NCBI GenBank assembly: GCA_029204225.1
Contig: CM055113.1
Span: 6,422,647-6,486,646, forward strand
Direction: 5' to 3'
Length of the DNA stretch: 64,000 nt
Source of the DNA: Diphasiastrum complanatum
Taxonomy: Eukaryota; Streptophyta; Lycopodiopsida; Lycopodiales; Lycopodiaceae
In this document: in pieces, positions 48,261 through 59,469 of the stretch
How positions within the stretch are numbered: position 1 is the first letter of the stretch
Layout of the letters: every line of letters starts with the position of its first letter
Notes under the pieces: generated by a model
Databases searched by the model: none
What the model was told of the DNA's origin: nothing
What the model saw: only the letters and a program-made list of their open reading frames with translations
Position numbers and translations under genes: made by a program

Positions 48261-48857
48261 CTTCCATTTTCCCACCATGTCGTCCAATCCCAGTTTAAGT
48301 TCAGATGATCCCGAAGCCAACAAGCTTGACATCCAGCTGTGCAAGGTAGACCTTATAGAGATGCTGACCTGGTTTCAAAAGAAAATGTGCGCTTGCTTAT
48401 GTTGCACCAAAAAAGGCAGAATATGTTTTATCATCAGAAAATATAAGGAAAACATTGATGCAACCATGTTGTAATAAGTTGTGCATTCGACAAATCACCT
48501 ACAAAGAATGTGAAGACTTACGACTAGGTGTGTGGAGAAACGAGGAGCTGACAAGCATAATCAATTATTGTAGATGTTCAAATGTTTTTTTCATAGACGA
48601 GAACTGTCAAACGCAATGTTTGATATTTTGGATAAACCCAAATTGCGCTTCAAACCTATGTTGGATGGTAAAGTTGTATGCATAAAAGCATATCAGAATC
48701 TATGTGGAATCCCCAATGGAATGTTTTGGCAAGTAATTGTTGAAGCATGTTATTCCATTGTGTACAAGTTTCATGGAAACATCGGCACATTCAAGCAACG
48801 TAGACATTCTTCAAAAGGGCTGGCCATAATGCGTGGGATTTTGGAAAAGCACACGTT

Positions 48858-49232
48858 GCATTAGAGGAGTTCTAAATCCAAAAAAGACCCTTTGTAAGAT
48901 TCTTTTATTTTTTCTCAATTTTTTCTTACACATGGACCAATCAAAATACTCAAATTTCAAATCTACGTAACGTAACTTTTTGAGTCCACATTTTGATTCC
49001 ACACTAAAAATGGCATAACTTTTTAGTGGTAAGTCCGAATTTAGCGGAGTTTAATGCATTGGAAAGTGCTCAACAAGAGCTTTCCAATATATGTTACATG
49101 ACATACTTCTAAACTATGATTAAAAAGTTATGGCAAGTAAAAAATATTAGTGTTATAATATTTTAATAATATAAACTACATCTTGCACAAATTCTTAAAG
49201 GGTCTTTTTGGAGCTCAAAACTCCTCTAATGC
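48858..49232. mobile_element. Complete MITE, about 375 bp, inside the transposase-like gene
   Basis: Left end GCATTAGAGGAGTTCTAAAT with AAAAAAGACCCTTTGTAAGA is mirrored by the right end CTTAAAGGGTCTTTTTGGAG and CAAAACTCCTCTAATGC. Removing the element with one 3-bp TGC copy restores the host frame across the site, so the target duplication is probably TGC. No coding capacity. Related ends lie at 2818 and 18978. Confidence 0.85.
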
Positions 49233-49483
49233 CTCAACCACATCTACAACATAAATCAAAATATGGCATTGTTATTTATGAACATCATCTCCCACTCGGC
49301 ATGCATAAACGTGACGTCTTCAAAACTATAAACACACAACTTAAAGACACGTGTATTCTTGAAGTTTCAAGATCCATGCTCTACAAGATGTGGAAACAAG
49401 AGTTTGGACATGTCAAGACCAACAAGACAAAGAATGTCCAAATGCAAAAGATGTGATGACCTTAAAAATGCAATAGAGACAAC

Positions 49484-50283
49484 TGTTGAAAATTGTCACT
49501 TCTCACTTGACATTGTTTATTGTAAATAAAGATCAATCATTAGAACAATGTTGATGATCTGATTTCACACGTGTGGAGCCTATTCCCACGTGTGAAAGAA
49601 AGTACTTTTCATACTTTTATATATCTAATTTGATTTTGTATCAATCTAGTTAGTGTGAACATGATATGACTAGTTCACACTAGAAATTAGCTTTTCCTTG
49701 CATGTGCATGAGTAAATGCTCCCACATGGCAAGTGGATGTTCACACGTGTGTATAGAGTTCTAGAAGATAAGAGTTGACCATTTTTCTTAAATCCTATTT
49801 TGTAGGAAATATTCCTATATTCTAAGAGACTAGCTCTTTGGATTTTAGCCATATTCTAGAAGGTCAACTTTGGATAAGGATCAAATGGATAGATCTGAGT
49901 GATGTGGCACTCTTCACACGTGTGAAGACCCGCTGGACTGTACCAGACTCATGGATGTACTTGATCCATAAAAGGATCATCATTTTGCTAATGAGATTGA
50001 TGAGACTTTTGCATTCTACACTTTTGTGAGATTTCTAGTCTTTAGAATTGTGATTTCTATGAATGAATGCTATCAAGAACTATAGTACTTGTTGTTTCAG
50101 GTGCAGGCCGTACTGTGGACAGTACTCCACACGTGTGAGGCCGGTCTCACTAATTTATGATGTGTTGATCCATTGCTCTTGCTTAAATCTAAGTGTATTG
50201 AATCTAGATCAAGATCTAATGTGTAGAACTTGATAGATCCATTGATTAAGCAACCAATAACTCTCTATGATTGTTAAGTACAA
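49484..50283 (+). repeat. Solo copia-type LTR inside the transposase-like gene
   Basis: Starts TGTTGAAAATTGTCAC, resembling the E2 LTR start. It contains five CACGTGTG boxes (near 49566, 49594, 49742, 49912 and 50130) and the shared words GGCCGTACT..ACAGTACTCCACACG. No primer-binding site or coding sequence adjoins it; transposase coding flanks both sides. The exact right end and target duplication are uncertain. Confidence 0.65.
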
Positions 50284-51191
50284 TCATTATTGTCCTAAAA
50301 ACTGAAATTTTATCAACAACTCCTGACGTTAGGATGCTTGATCACTACATTGCATTGAGAGGTTGTCATCTACATCATGTTTTTGATTCCAGAAAATTAT
50401 ATGCATATTGGAAAGAAGAGTCAAGATGCCATCCTAAGCAGTGTCTTATCATTGATGGAATGGATCCAAATACAACAACATCACCCCGTTTCAATAAGAC
50501 TCATTCTAGATTAGAGGGCAATCAATTTTTGAAAACACATGTTTGTGGATTATTGGTTCATGAATTCAAGTTGCTCTGTGATGTTTGGATTGATACCTTG
50601 CATGCTCATGATAGCAATCAAGGTGACACATCAATAATGCAAGCAATAAGAAAGGTACAAGCATCATGTGGTAACTTACCTCCGATCTTACGTATCCAGG
50701 CTGACAATTGTTGGAGGGAGAACAAGAACAAATTTACTTTTGGTCTTTGTTGTATGTTAGTGGCACATAACATCTTGCAAAAGGTAGAAATGGGATTTCT
50801 TTTGGTTGGCCACACACATGAAGACATAGATTAGGTTTTCAGTGTCATATCCAAGGCTTTGGAGTCCAAATCAGTTCATACAATGCCAAATATGCTAGCA
50901 CAAATCGGTGAAAAAATAGATGGCGGTCGTATCGAAAGCACTAAACAAGTTGACAACTCAGAGCTGTACAAAAATTGCCTAGAGAAAGAATGGATTCCAA
51001 ACAACGACGGACCACAATGTATGGATGTAGATATTGTTGTTCATGCATGGAAATCAAAGGCAAAAAAAACAACTAAGGCGCATGGCTATACTGTGAAAAA
51101 ATCAATATCTATTCCGGAAATATCAGTGGCACACATCAAAGAATACTTGTCCAACTTATCCGATGAATGTGCAGATGATATTGATGAGTAG

Positions 51192-52169
51192 AGTTCATGA
51201 TTGTAGTTGTAGAGTCTTGGTTACAATCTTTGTGGCCATAAGTGTAGGACTTGTACATGTGGCAGATTTTGAATCTGCAACAAGTCCAAATTTGGCTCCA
51301 AAAGATGTGTTTAAAATATAATTCCTTTTGTATATTCACTTGTAAATCCAGCTTGGCAATTTTGTACAAAGCCGACTTTTTGTATGCTAGGGTGTCATGT
51401 CACCCTATTATAAGTAAATCCTATTCCATGGCATGTGTATTGTAAGACCATGAGCAATCATGATGTAGAAAGTTTAACGACTTTTAGAAATTCTAAAGGT
51501 TGGAAATTATAGTTTCTAATTCTCAGCCTTTAGAATATTGAAATATTAAATTACCAGTCTAAAAGGTTAAACTTCTACACTGTCTAGAATTGCACCAAAG
51601 TTTTGCATCTTTTGTAATAGTCAAGACTTGACTAAATAAATGTAGGGCTTGGCCCAAGACCATTAATTATAAATATGAACCACTTTTAGTGGCAAATGAC
51701 ACATTCTGATTAAATTTCTATGAGTTTTTATAATACAACTTGAAAGTAGTACTATATGATTCAATGATGTTTATGTTTTTTTTAAATATCAAATTATGTT
51801 TAAAAAATGTCTATGTTATTCGGATGGACATCCACCATAACACCCTTGATCTAACAATTCGAATGCTAACTTCATCTCAATTATAAGTTCAAAGTATATG
51901 ATACTCAAGAACCAAATTTATTTTGGATTTGCTCATAGCTATTAGAAAAAAGCATCAATAAATTTTAGAAACGAAATTATGACTCGTTGATCAAATTTGT
52001 CTTGTTTGGTAAATGAGATTCAAACTCGAGAAAATCCCACTTCAACAATCAACCATTTTTTATTGTTTTTCTTATCTGGCTCTTTTGGTACCATATGTAG
52101 AAAATAGTCCTAAATAAATAAAAAAGTCCAACATTAATTGAGACAATGTTTATATAACCTATATATCTA

Positions 52170-52223
<54 letters not shown>

Positions 52224-53000
52224 AATGCACACATATACATAGATACATGTATATATACACAGATATATACATATAAGATCAGGATCCCATTGAGAGAATT
52301 GAGGTCGATTTTGCACATATTGAGGTTTTGTGCAAGTTCTACCAGATGTGAAGGGGACAAAGTGTATAGAAATTTTGATGACACTATTCCATAATGTTGA
52401 ATAGGAAATTTTGATGTTTTTGATCGTTCATACAAAGTGGCCACTTCAAATTTTCTCTATCTTAATGTATGTTCAAGTTTTGACTACTCTAGGTGTCCTT
52501 AGTGTAAGCTAAAGGGCCCTAAAGCTTGCTCCATCTAAACCCTAAACTGTTTACAATTCAGAATCTATAAGCATGTAGATGGCATTGTAGGACTATTGAA
52601 GGCAACAATTCTAAGACTAGACAAACCTTGAGAGGTGATCTTCAAGAAAGCTTTGATAAACATGGTGATCATCGTAACGTTCTTTTATCTTTTCTAGATG
52701 TAACTTAAGCTTGTCACCTAATTCAGTAATACCATACACACAGAATACATATATACTCATTAACGTTTACTGTCACAGCGCTACTGTTGCAGCAGTTTGC
52801 GTTGAGGTACAAATAGCTGCACAACCACCAACTTTTGGCTCTACGGAGTTCTCAACGCTCTTCTCTGCCTTGACAAGAACATAAATCAACACCACTTTGG
52901 GAAGCAGTAGTCAGTACACAGCCTGCAGCTCTCTACTGTCAGAATGCCTCCACGATTTTACTAGCTTTCCAAAGGAAAATTTGAGGTTGTTTGAGAGAGT
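51192..53000. other. Spacer
   Basis: No gene recognised. It contains a (TA)n run at about 52172-52220. Confidence 0.6.
52172..52220 (+). repeat. (TA)n microsatellite
   Basis: About 25 TA dinucleotides. Confidence 0.97.
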
Positions 53001-53164
53001 CGGAGTACTACAGAGTACACTGCAGAGCGTCAATTTTGCGAAAATTCTGCAAGTTGAGACTGAGAGTTAAGACATGCGATAGCGCCAAAACTTGGAAGGC
53101 TCCATCACGAATGATTTTGGCAGGTCAGTCAAAATTTCAGCGAATCAAACCTCTCTATACATCC

Positions 53165-53190
53165 TCTTATAAAACCCACACCATGGATGG
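53165..53190 (+). promoter_or_regulatory. Possible TATA box in a GC-richer island
   Basis: CTCTTATAAAACCCACACC lies in a higher-complexity stretch (52760-53330) unlike its AT-rich surroundings. A transcription start would be expected near 53200. The frame 52991-53326 spans it and matches nothing I know, so a non-coding transcript or a lost first exon is as likely. Confidence 0.25.
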
Positions 53191-53329
53191 CTTCGCGCTT
53201 CTGGGAGCTCAGCACTTATACGGAAGTTGTTTTCTGCAGTACTGCAGTCATGCGACAGGCTTTTGCAGCTTTGAAGTTTGTAGTGTTGTGAGCTACGATA
53301 AGGATCTACATATAGATGGTCTTTGACTC

Positions 53330-56200
53330 TTTTGAGAGTCGAGACATGTGGAAACTGAACTGATCGACTGCAAGTGTACTACCATTGATTTTAATGTTTT
53401 ATCATTTAGTTTCTGGCAGAGCGAATGAGTGACATATCAGAGACCAACTTATATGAGGTAACCAGTGAAGTGGGTTTAGCCAGTCCATGATCGCGAGAGC
53501 GACTGATGTATTCCCCCCAGGCAAGTTAACGTTCTGGATATCCTTTCTGGACTTCCTCTTGAGTCTTAACTCTTGAATAAACTCTGAAACATGTACTTCA
53601 AGGTAGTATAATATTAACGTACTCACATGGAAAAGGAACTACTTGTTGGCGATGTTATCAGCATAATCAACATAAACTACAGAGCTAGAGCTGATATCAC
53701 CGTTGTTGACCAATGGCAATCATACATGAGTGTAACCCTCTGTGATGGGCAATAATGAGTTCTATTCTCAAAGGATTCCAAACAAAAGTCCAAGACTCCA
53801 AATTGTAAAGAAAACTATCAAAAATATGCATTAAAAAACTATGTATAAGGGAATGGATTTTACAAATATGCTTTTATACTTATACTTGGGGAAGAATTCA
53901 GAAATATACATTCATACTTATATATTTCCCTTCTTTGGGAAAGGAATTTATAGTGACCTTACTATAAAGCGAAACTGCCCCAAGTCAAAGCCATAAACTA
54001 CCTTACCTTGAATTGGGTGGAAAGGTCATTGGAAAGCTTTTCTTGAGCATTAAGGATTGGCAAATTATTCTACTTTGTGACCTAATTTTGTAATGGTCAA
54101 TTTTTTTTTATGGCCTTAAAATTTTATCATGGCCATTTGGTGTCTTCTTCCTACTACTACTTTTGTAGAATTTTGAATGCAAAATTCATAATTAGCTTTC
54201 TTGAAAATGCAATTTGCAATTTCATAATCTTGCTTTTGAAATTACTAAAGGAAACATTCAAAAAATTTGCCGACAATGGCAATCATGTCGTTGCAGCCAA
54301 AAAATCTATGAGGAAAGAAATTATTTAAACGATCATAATTGACAGGTGAAATGCCACTACAATCCTTTATGAGTACATAGATATAAGCCTCAAGATTGCA
54401 TGATAAAATAGACGACTTAAAATTCAGAGGGTTCCCACCCTAGGAAGTTGTTAATCATAGAACATATGTCACCATTGTTTTAAATTTATGGTGCATTTTA
54501 GATTTGAGACATTCCAATGGGAGGACCAAAACTTGTAGGAGATGAGGCCTTGTTGCTTATTTTTTAGTTAAACAAGAATGTTGTATACTATACTTCATAA
54601 GTAGATTCAATAATACTGGTAGTTTTTTTGTATGGGGAAATGGTCTTTTTAGCAACATTCAATGATGGTAAGGTCATATGAAAGTTATGACGAGATGTAA
54701 CTTTCAAATTGACCTTACCATTATAAAGGTCTCTAGAACATTTTCTTATGTGAAGGATGAACCAAAGTTTTACTTAAAAACACACAAAAAAAAAAATGTG
54801 ACATTGTTAAGAAAGAAAAAATGTTTGCTTTCATTCTCAACAATAAAATGATTTAGTACATTAGTCAAAATTTTTACACATTGTCAAAAAAAAACTAAGG
54901 TCCAGTACAAAGCACATGGGACGTATGCCCAAAAAGCCCAAGCAAAGGTACTTCTCCATATACAAATGTAAGTCAACTTTGCTCTACATTAGCAAAAAGT
55001 CCAAGCGAAGGTGCATCACGAGTATAGAAGTAAGTCAACTTTGCTTAGCATGCCTTCCAAAAAGAACAAAAAATTCCACTAAGTTGTTATGGATGGAAAA
55101 ATAGCATTGATTAACATGGGTAAGAAGTGGAGAATTATATCTCATGACATGATTGCTTCAAAGGGATGCATCATTGATTGGTAATGTCTTCCTTTCCTAG
55201 AGGTTTGAACTTTGACTACAATTGTGCACATGAGTACTAAAGGACAACAAAATTCAAAAAGGACAACAATGCATTTATGATCTACATGACTACAAATTGA
55301 AAGCTTTGATGTGATGTTGATTATACAATCAAAATAGAAACAAATGTATATGCAAAGATGTGTCATCTTCACCATGAACCTTATCACACCTTGAGGTGTT
55401 GAAATTCAAAACAAAGTTTGACAGTTCAAAACTCTACACAAAATCAATTAAAAATGTTTTCTATGGTTTTGTGAATGCAATTATTGACAACCTTTGTTTA
55501 ATGTGGTTGATGATGGAAGCATGTAGTTGAAAAATTGTATTACATTGATGATATGAATTGATAAGTTAAGTATATCACAATAATAGGTTGCAAGTTTGGG
55601 TATTGTATTGTTTGAATTTCTATAATATGAGGTCACATTTGGAAAATGTGTGTGTGTGTGTGTGTGTGTGTTTCATTATTTTGAAATTTTCTGAACATTT
55701 AATTTTTTTTACTCATCCAATGTCAAAACCTTTTTGAAAAATAGTCAAGACTAAATTGTTGATTTATTCTCCTTGTCCAATGGTGCTAAGAGGTACATTT
55801 TTGTGTATAATTTCAAAAATAAATAAAATAATGTATGAAATCATTCAAGAGATGAAATTAGTGGACTTTGCTATTTATAAACTCAAAGAGACATATTATA
55901 GGAATGATATGATCAAAGATAATTTGAGTTGTACCTTTCATTTCATTATCCTTGTCAAGTGATTTGTGCTCAATCCAATTGTACCATAATCTATTATACA
56001 CCCTTTATAAAACAAGGAATTGGGATAAAATCCATTACCTATCAACAAAAATGATCTTATTGGCTATAGAAGTATGAGATGTTAATCCCTTGTGAAGATT
56101 GGTTTGCCTTGCCATTGGAATGCATTACACATCTTGCAAAGTACTCGAATATGTTTCCATAACATAGGCCATAGGCCAACATAGACCTACAAATAAGATC
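53330..56200. other. AT-rich spacer
   Basis: No gene recognised. A 57-bp duplication (AAAAAG(C/T)CCAAGC(A/G)AAGGT) is present at 54929-55046 and a (GT)n run at 55648-55671. Confidence 0.55.
55648..55671 (+). repeat. (GT)n microsatellite
   Basis: Twelve GT dinucleotides. Confidence 0.95.
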
Positions 56201-56234
56201 TTGTGTAGAGTAATTTTTTTAAGAGAAGTGACCT

Positions 56235-57224
56235 CTAGATTTTATATGTAGCATGCATAACTAGAAGTGTAGATCTAGGCCATGAATAATTATAACAACA
56301 ACCAACTTTGGACAAGTCACTCACTAGCTTGCTAATTTGATCAAAACACCAACCAAATGCATATAAAATAAGATATCCTACTAGTTTTGTATAGAGAGTA
56401 ATGTCCTCTAAGGATCTTATATTTAGCTTCACATAGATTCCATGGGTGTAGAACCTTTAAAGAATAGAGCTAGCGTACTTCTCTTGAAAAATGAAAGTAG
56501 ATTAAGAAGTAGTACTCACTTCTATTTTTAAAATATAGTAAAATAGGCTTAGATCTTGGATCTCAAACTCCTTCTTGAGAGCCATTTTGATATCTTTATT
56601 TTTACTACGACTCAAAATAATGTCATTTGCATAAAGCATACCAACTCCTTGGTGCTTGCTTAAGCTCGTACAAGCTCTTTTGAAGAAGACACACATAATG
56701 AGGCTTGTCTTGATAAATGTAGCCCTTGGATTGCTCCATGAAGACTTCTCTTCAAGCTCACCATTCAAGAAAGCATTAGTCACATCCATTTGTCATAGAT
56801 TCAAATCAAAAAGTGTAGCAAGAGAAATGATGATTCAAATGCTTACCATATTTGCCACGGGAGAAGATCTATCATCATAATCAATCCCATACTTTTGAGC
56901 ATATCCTTTTGTCGCCAACCTTGCTTTGAACTTATTACTTGACCCATCTTTGTTATTCTTCACTTTAAATATCCATTTACATCTGGCATTGCATCCTATA
57001 TCTAGGAAGGTTCATCTAAAGAAGTAAGGAAAGCAGAGTTTGTACCTTCAACCACTTGCTTGCCCTTTTCATCATAGGTGAGTCTTGATGGTTTTGCTTT
57101 TTGCGTTGATGTCCTTCTTGGGTTCTAGCATTGAGATGTTGGAAAAAACATTCAGGTCCAAAATATTTAATGAACACATTGACACTAAAGGAATTCACAC
57201 AAAGAAAGAAAGCTCTGATACCTA
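56235..57224 (-). pseudogene. Internally deleted copia element: primer-binding site fused to pol
   Basis: Read right to left. A primer-binding-site-like GGTATCAGAGC (57223-57213) is followed within about 100 bp by the integrase-RT linker (KPSRLTYDEKGKQV), then degraded reverse transcriptase (CKWIFKVKNNKDGS, KFKARLATKGYAQ, MDVTNAFLNGELEEK). YANDIIL appears in place of YVDDII, followed by EFEIQDL, and the fragment fades at 56235. Gag, protease and most of integrase are missing. The catalytic aspartate change, frameshifts and the deletion make it inactive. Confidence 0.75.
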
Positions 57225-58120
57225 GTTCTATCAAACAGTTCTATTACTATATAATTTTTTGCACATTTGTTATCTAGCTAACAATATTATCAAACTTATT
57301 GATTTAGTCTGCTATTCAAAACTAGTGGCAGTGTCTTTGATTGCCATAGTGGTTCAATAGAAGCTGATTGAATCAGTCAGTCAATTCGCCAAAACTTAAT
57401 AGTAAATAGATAGAATTATAGAACAATTAGGATCAAATTGAATTGAGTCTTCAACTTGTATTAGACAAACTAATATTAAGTATGTGAAAGAAAAGAGAGA
57501 GAGATATTTGCAAGCAACGCTCATGCACTACAACATATTCATGTAATGAACTTGGAAAGGATTATATGACTACAATATAGAAAGATACAAGATGTGGAGG
57601 TGCTACACAAACTTCTCAGATCAATATGAAAATTGTGCTGGAAAAATGAAACAACCTATTTTTCTCAATGCAATGTATTGTGCATATCAGATTGAAGCTT
57701 AGAATAAATTTTAAGCTCTACTTGAGCCAAACTTTGAAATCGTAAAGATCTATACGATTGATTTCACAAACACACACGAATTCATTAATGTGCAAAAGTG
57801 GAATGAAACACAAAAAGGCATTAAGAAGCATTCTACCTTCACATTCAAACATACAAATTCAATCTATGAATCATCAATCTGCAAAAACAAACATAACATA
57901 AATGTGCAATGAGAAAGACAATGTCTCTTGGAAATAGCTTGATTAGAATCTCAAGAGAGTGTACATGACATTCAATCTGTTGACGTATATGCATTTTGGC
58001 GTGAGCCTCATGGTGGTTGTAGGTCATTGTCTGCTAAAACTACTAATAGGATCTTCGTTAGAGATGTCGTCTTACGTCGTTGCTTGTAGGACTTTGTTTC
58101 TTGTTCATATTGCCATGCAA

Positions 58121-58265
58121 TAACTTTTCTTACGGGCTTGTTACATGCAACATGGTGGTGTCCTCATAACAGCCTTTCTTACGGGCTTATTACGAGCCAT
58201 GTGATAGTGCCCTCGTAACAACCTTCCTTATGGGCTTATTACGGGCAATGTCGTGGCTTCCTAAC
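58121..58265 (+). repeat. Three 48-bp tandem repeats
   Basis: TAAC..CTTTCTTACGGGCTTATTAC units begin at about 58121, 58168 and 58217, each ending in a CATGTG/GTGGTG..CC stretch. Confidence 0.85.
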
Positions 58266-58319
58266 ATGCTTCCCTCAATATAGCTTTCAAAAATTGGATG
58301 ACTAGCATTGCCAGAAAAA

Positions 58320-58560
58320 TCTAAGGCATGTACTAGATTCTACTTAGACATTGGCACTATATTGTTGAAATTTATATGGCCTGGTCTATAATGCCAAAAA
58401 CTGTTTTTACTTATTGAGATGTTAGTGTTCAATGCTTGGACATCAGAAGAATAGATTTGAATTAGTTTGTATAGGTAACCTTGCCTCTTTCTGAGTGCAA
58501 GGACCTTTATTAAACTGTCAAATATTTTGCAACAATCAAAATCGAATTGACTTCACATTT
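58320..58560 (-). pseudogene. Copia GAG-pre-integrase fragment
   Basis: The minus strand reads LYKLIQIYSSDVQALNTN and FWHYRPGHINFNNIV. This matches the zinc-binding segment between protease and integrase of copia pol, normally L-W-H-x-R-L-G-H. About 70 codons remain, with the Leu of the motif replaced. There is no neighbouring protease aspartate or integrase core that I can read. Confidence 0.6.
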
Positions 58561-58749
58561 TCATTCTAAAAAAAGTAGCAAAAAAGACTACTCTTCAACT
58601 AATTTTCATTGTAGTGTTGCATTTGCATGAGAACGTCACATGAGATAGTCAAGTTATTAGCATTTTATATTAGAGGAGAAAGATTGTTGTCTACATTGGC
58701 TACTTTTTCCTTTCTCTAACTTGCATCATCATTGATGATTGCCATATTT

Positions 58750-59460
58750 CTGTGCATGAAATCAAAGTGCTATATTCTGTGGTTTTTGGCATTATTGTAT
58801 GTGTGTGCAAAATGGGTCATTAAAATTTATCTGGATCTCTAGTTTGAAGTTCATTGTAATGCATTGTTGATATGCACTCATGATCATGGTTAGGATTGGT
58901 TTTGCCAATCTTCACGCAACTAGGTTTGTCCCTTTGTGTATGAAACTTTCACATGGTAATAGAGCTTAGCTTGTTGATCTTTTTAGGTGATTATTTTGTA
59001 CTTATGCAAGGTTGAAGTCAAGATCAAAAGGTGAAGCTAGAAAGACAATTTGTGTGCTTTTTCACAAATTTTGGCATCAAAGCTTTGTCATAGAGGAGTC
59101 CTTTTTTAAATAGGCTTGAAGTTATTTTGAGCCATATTTCATCATAAGTATTCAAATCCAAGTTTGGCGTCTATCACTGGTAGTGATTTTCGGCTAAACT
59201 GCTACATTTTCTTTTTTGCCCATGTTCATAGAATTGCCGAACTTTCTTGATATTGCATGATTTCTTATAGGTGCTTAGGATCTCTTCCCATACACATAGA
59301 GAGTGCTTTTGGAAGCACAACAATAGTAGAATTTATTTAAGAGAGCCCATCTAGCTCTCTAGATCATCAAAATAAATGTGTCAAATGAACTCATTGAAGT
59401 GTTGAAAAATATATTTTTAGAAAAGGAATCTTGGGACACATTGCATGGGCTCTATGAATC
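58750..59460 (+). mobile_element. 5' end of another copia element: LTR end, primer-binding site, gag scrap
   Basis: AACTTTCACA ends an LTR at 58953, and TGGTAATAGAGCTT (58954-58967) is a one-base variant of the initiator-Met primer site. Near 59425-59460 KESWDTLHGLYES matches copia gag. The LTR start and any pol sequence are not recognised. Confidence 0.6.
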
Positions 59461-59469
59461 GTAACTAAT

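Larger units (their letters stand above)
48277..51191 (+). pseudogene. Transposase-like gene with GHTHEDID signature, interrupted twice
   Basis: The right part (50290-51191) carries LIIDGMDP, LRIQADNCWRENKNKF and FLLVGHTHEDID, then TAG where homologs have Gln, then VFSVISKALES. This D...DN...HEDID layout is that of a widespread eukaryotic family I know as DUF7869-like, thought to be a transposase-type RNase H fold. The left part (48277-48857) has KIRQIT-type basic text and LCGIPNGMFWQ in shifted frames. Between lie a MITE (48858-49232), a middle segment (49233-49483: SRSMLYKMWKQEF, then in another frame SKCKRCDDLKNAI, probably a metal-binding CxxC) and a solo LTR (49484-50283). Reading order and family pattern are continuous across both insertions. 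Confidence 0.75.

Noticed and set aside
46870-48298. SDLDRSSP and QPEPPPS-type repeat proteins
   Set aside because: Minisatellite units of 24 and 52 bp in non-coding parts of a gypsy element; open frames follow from unit length.
52991-53326. 111-aa plus-strand reading frame as a gene
   Set aside because: It runs through a TATA-like box, has no recognisable motif, and codon usage gives no support.
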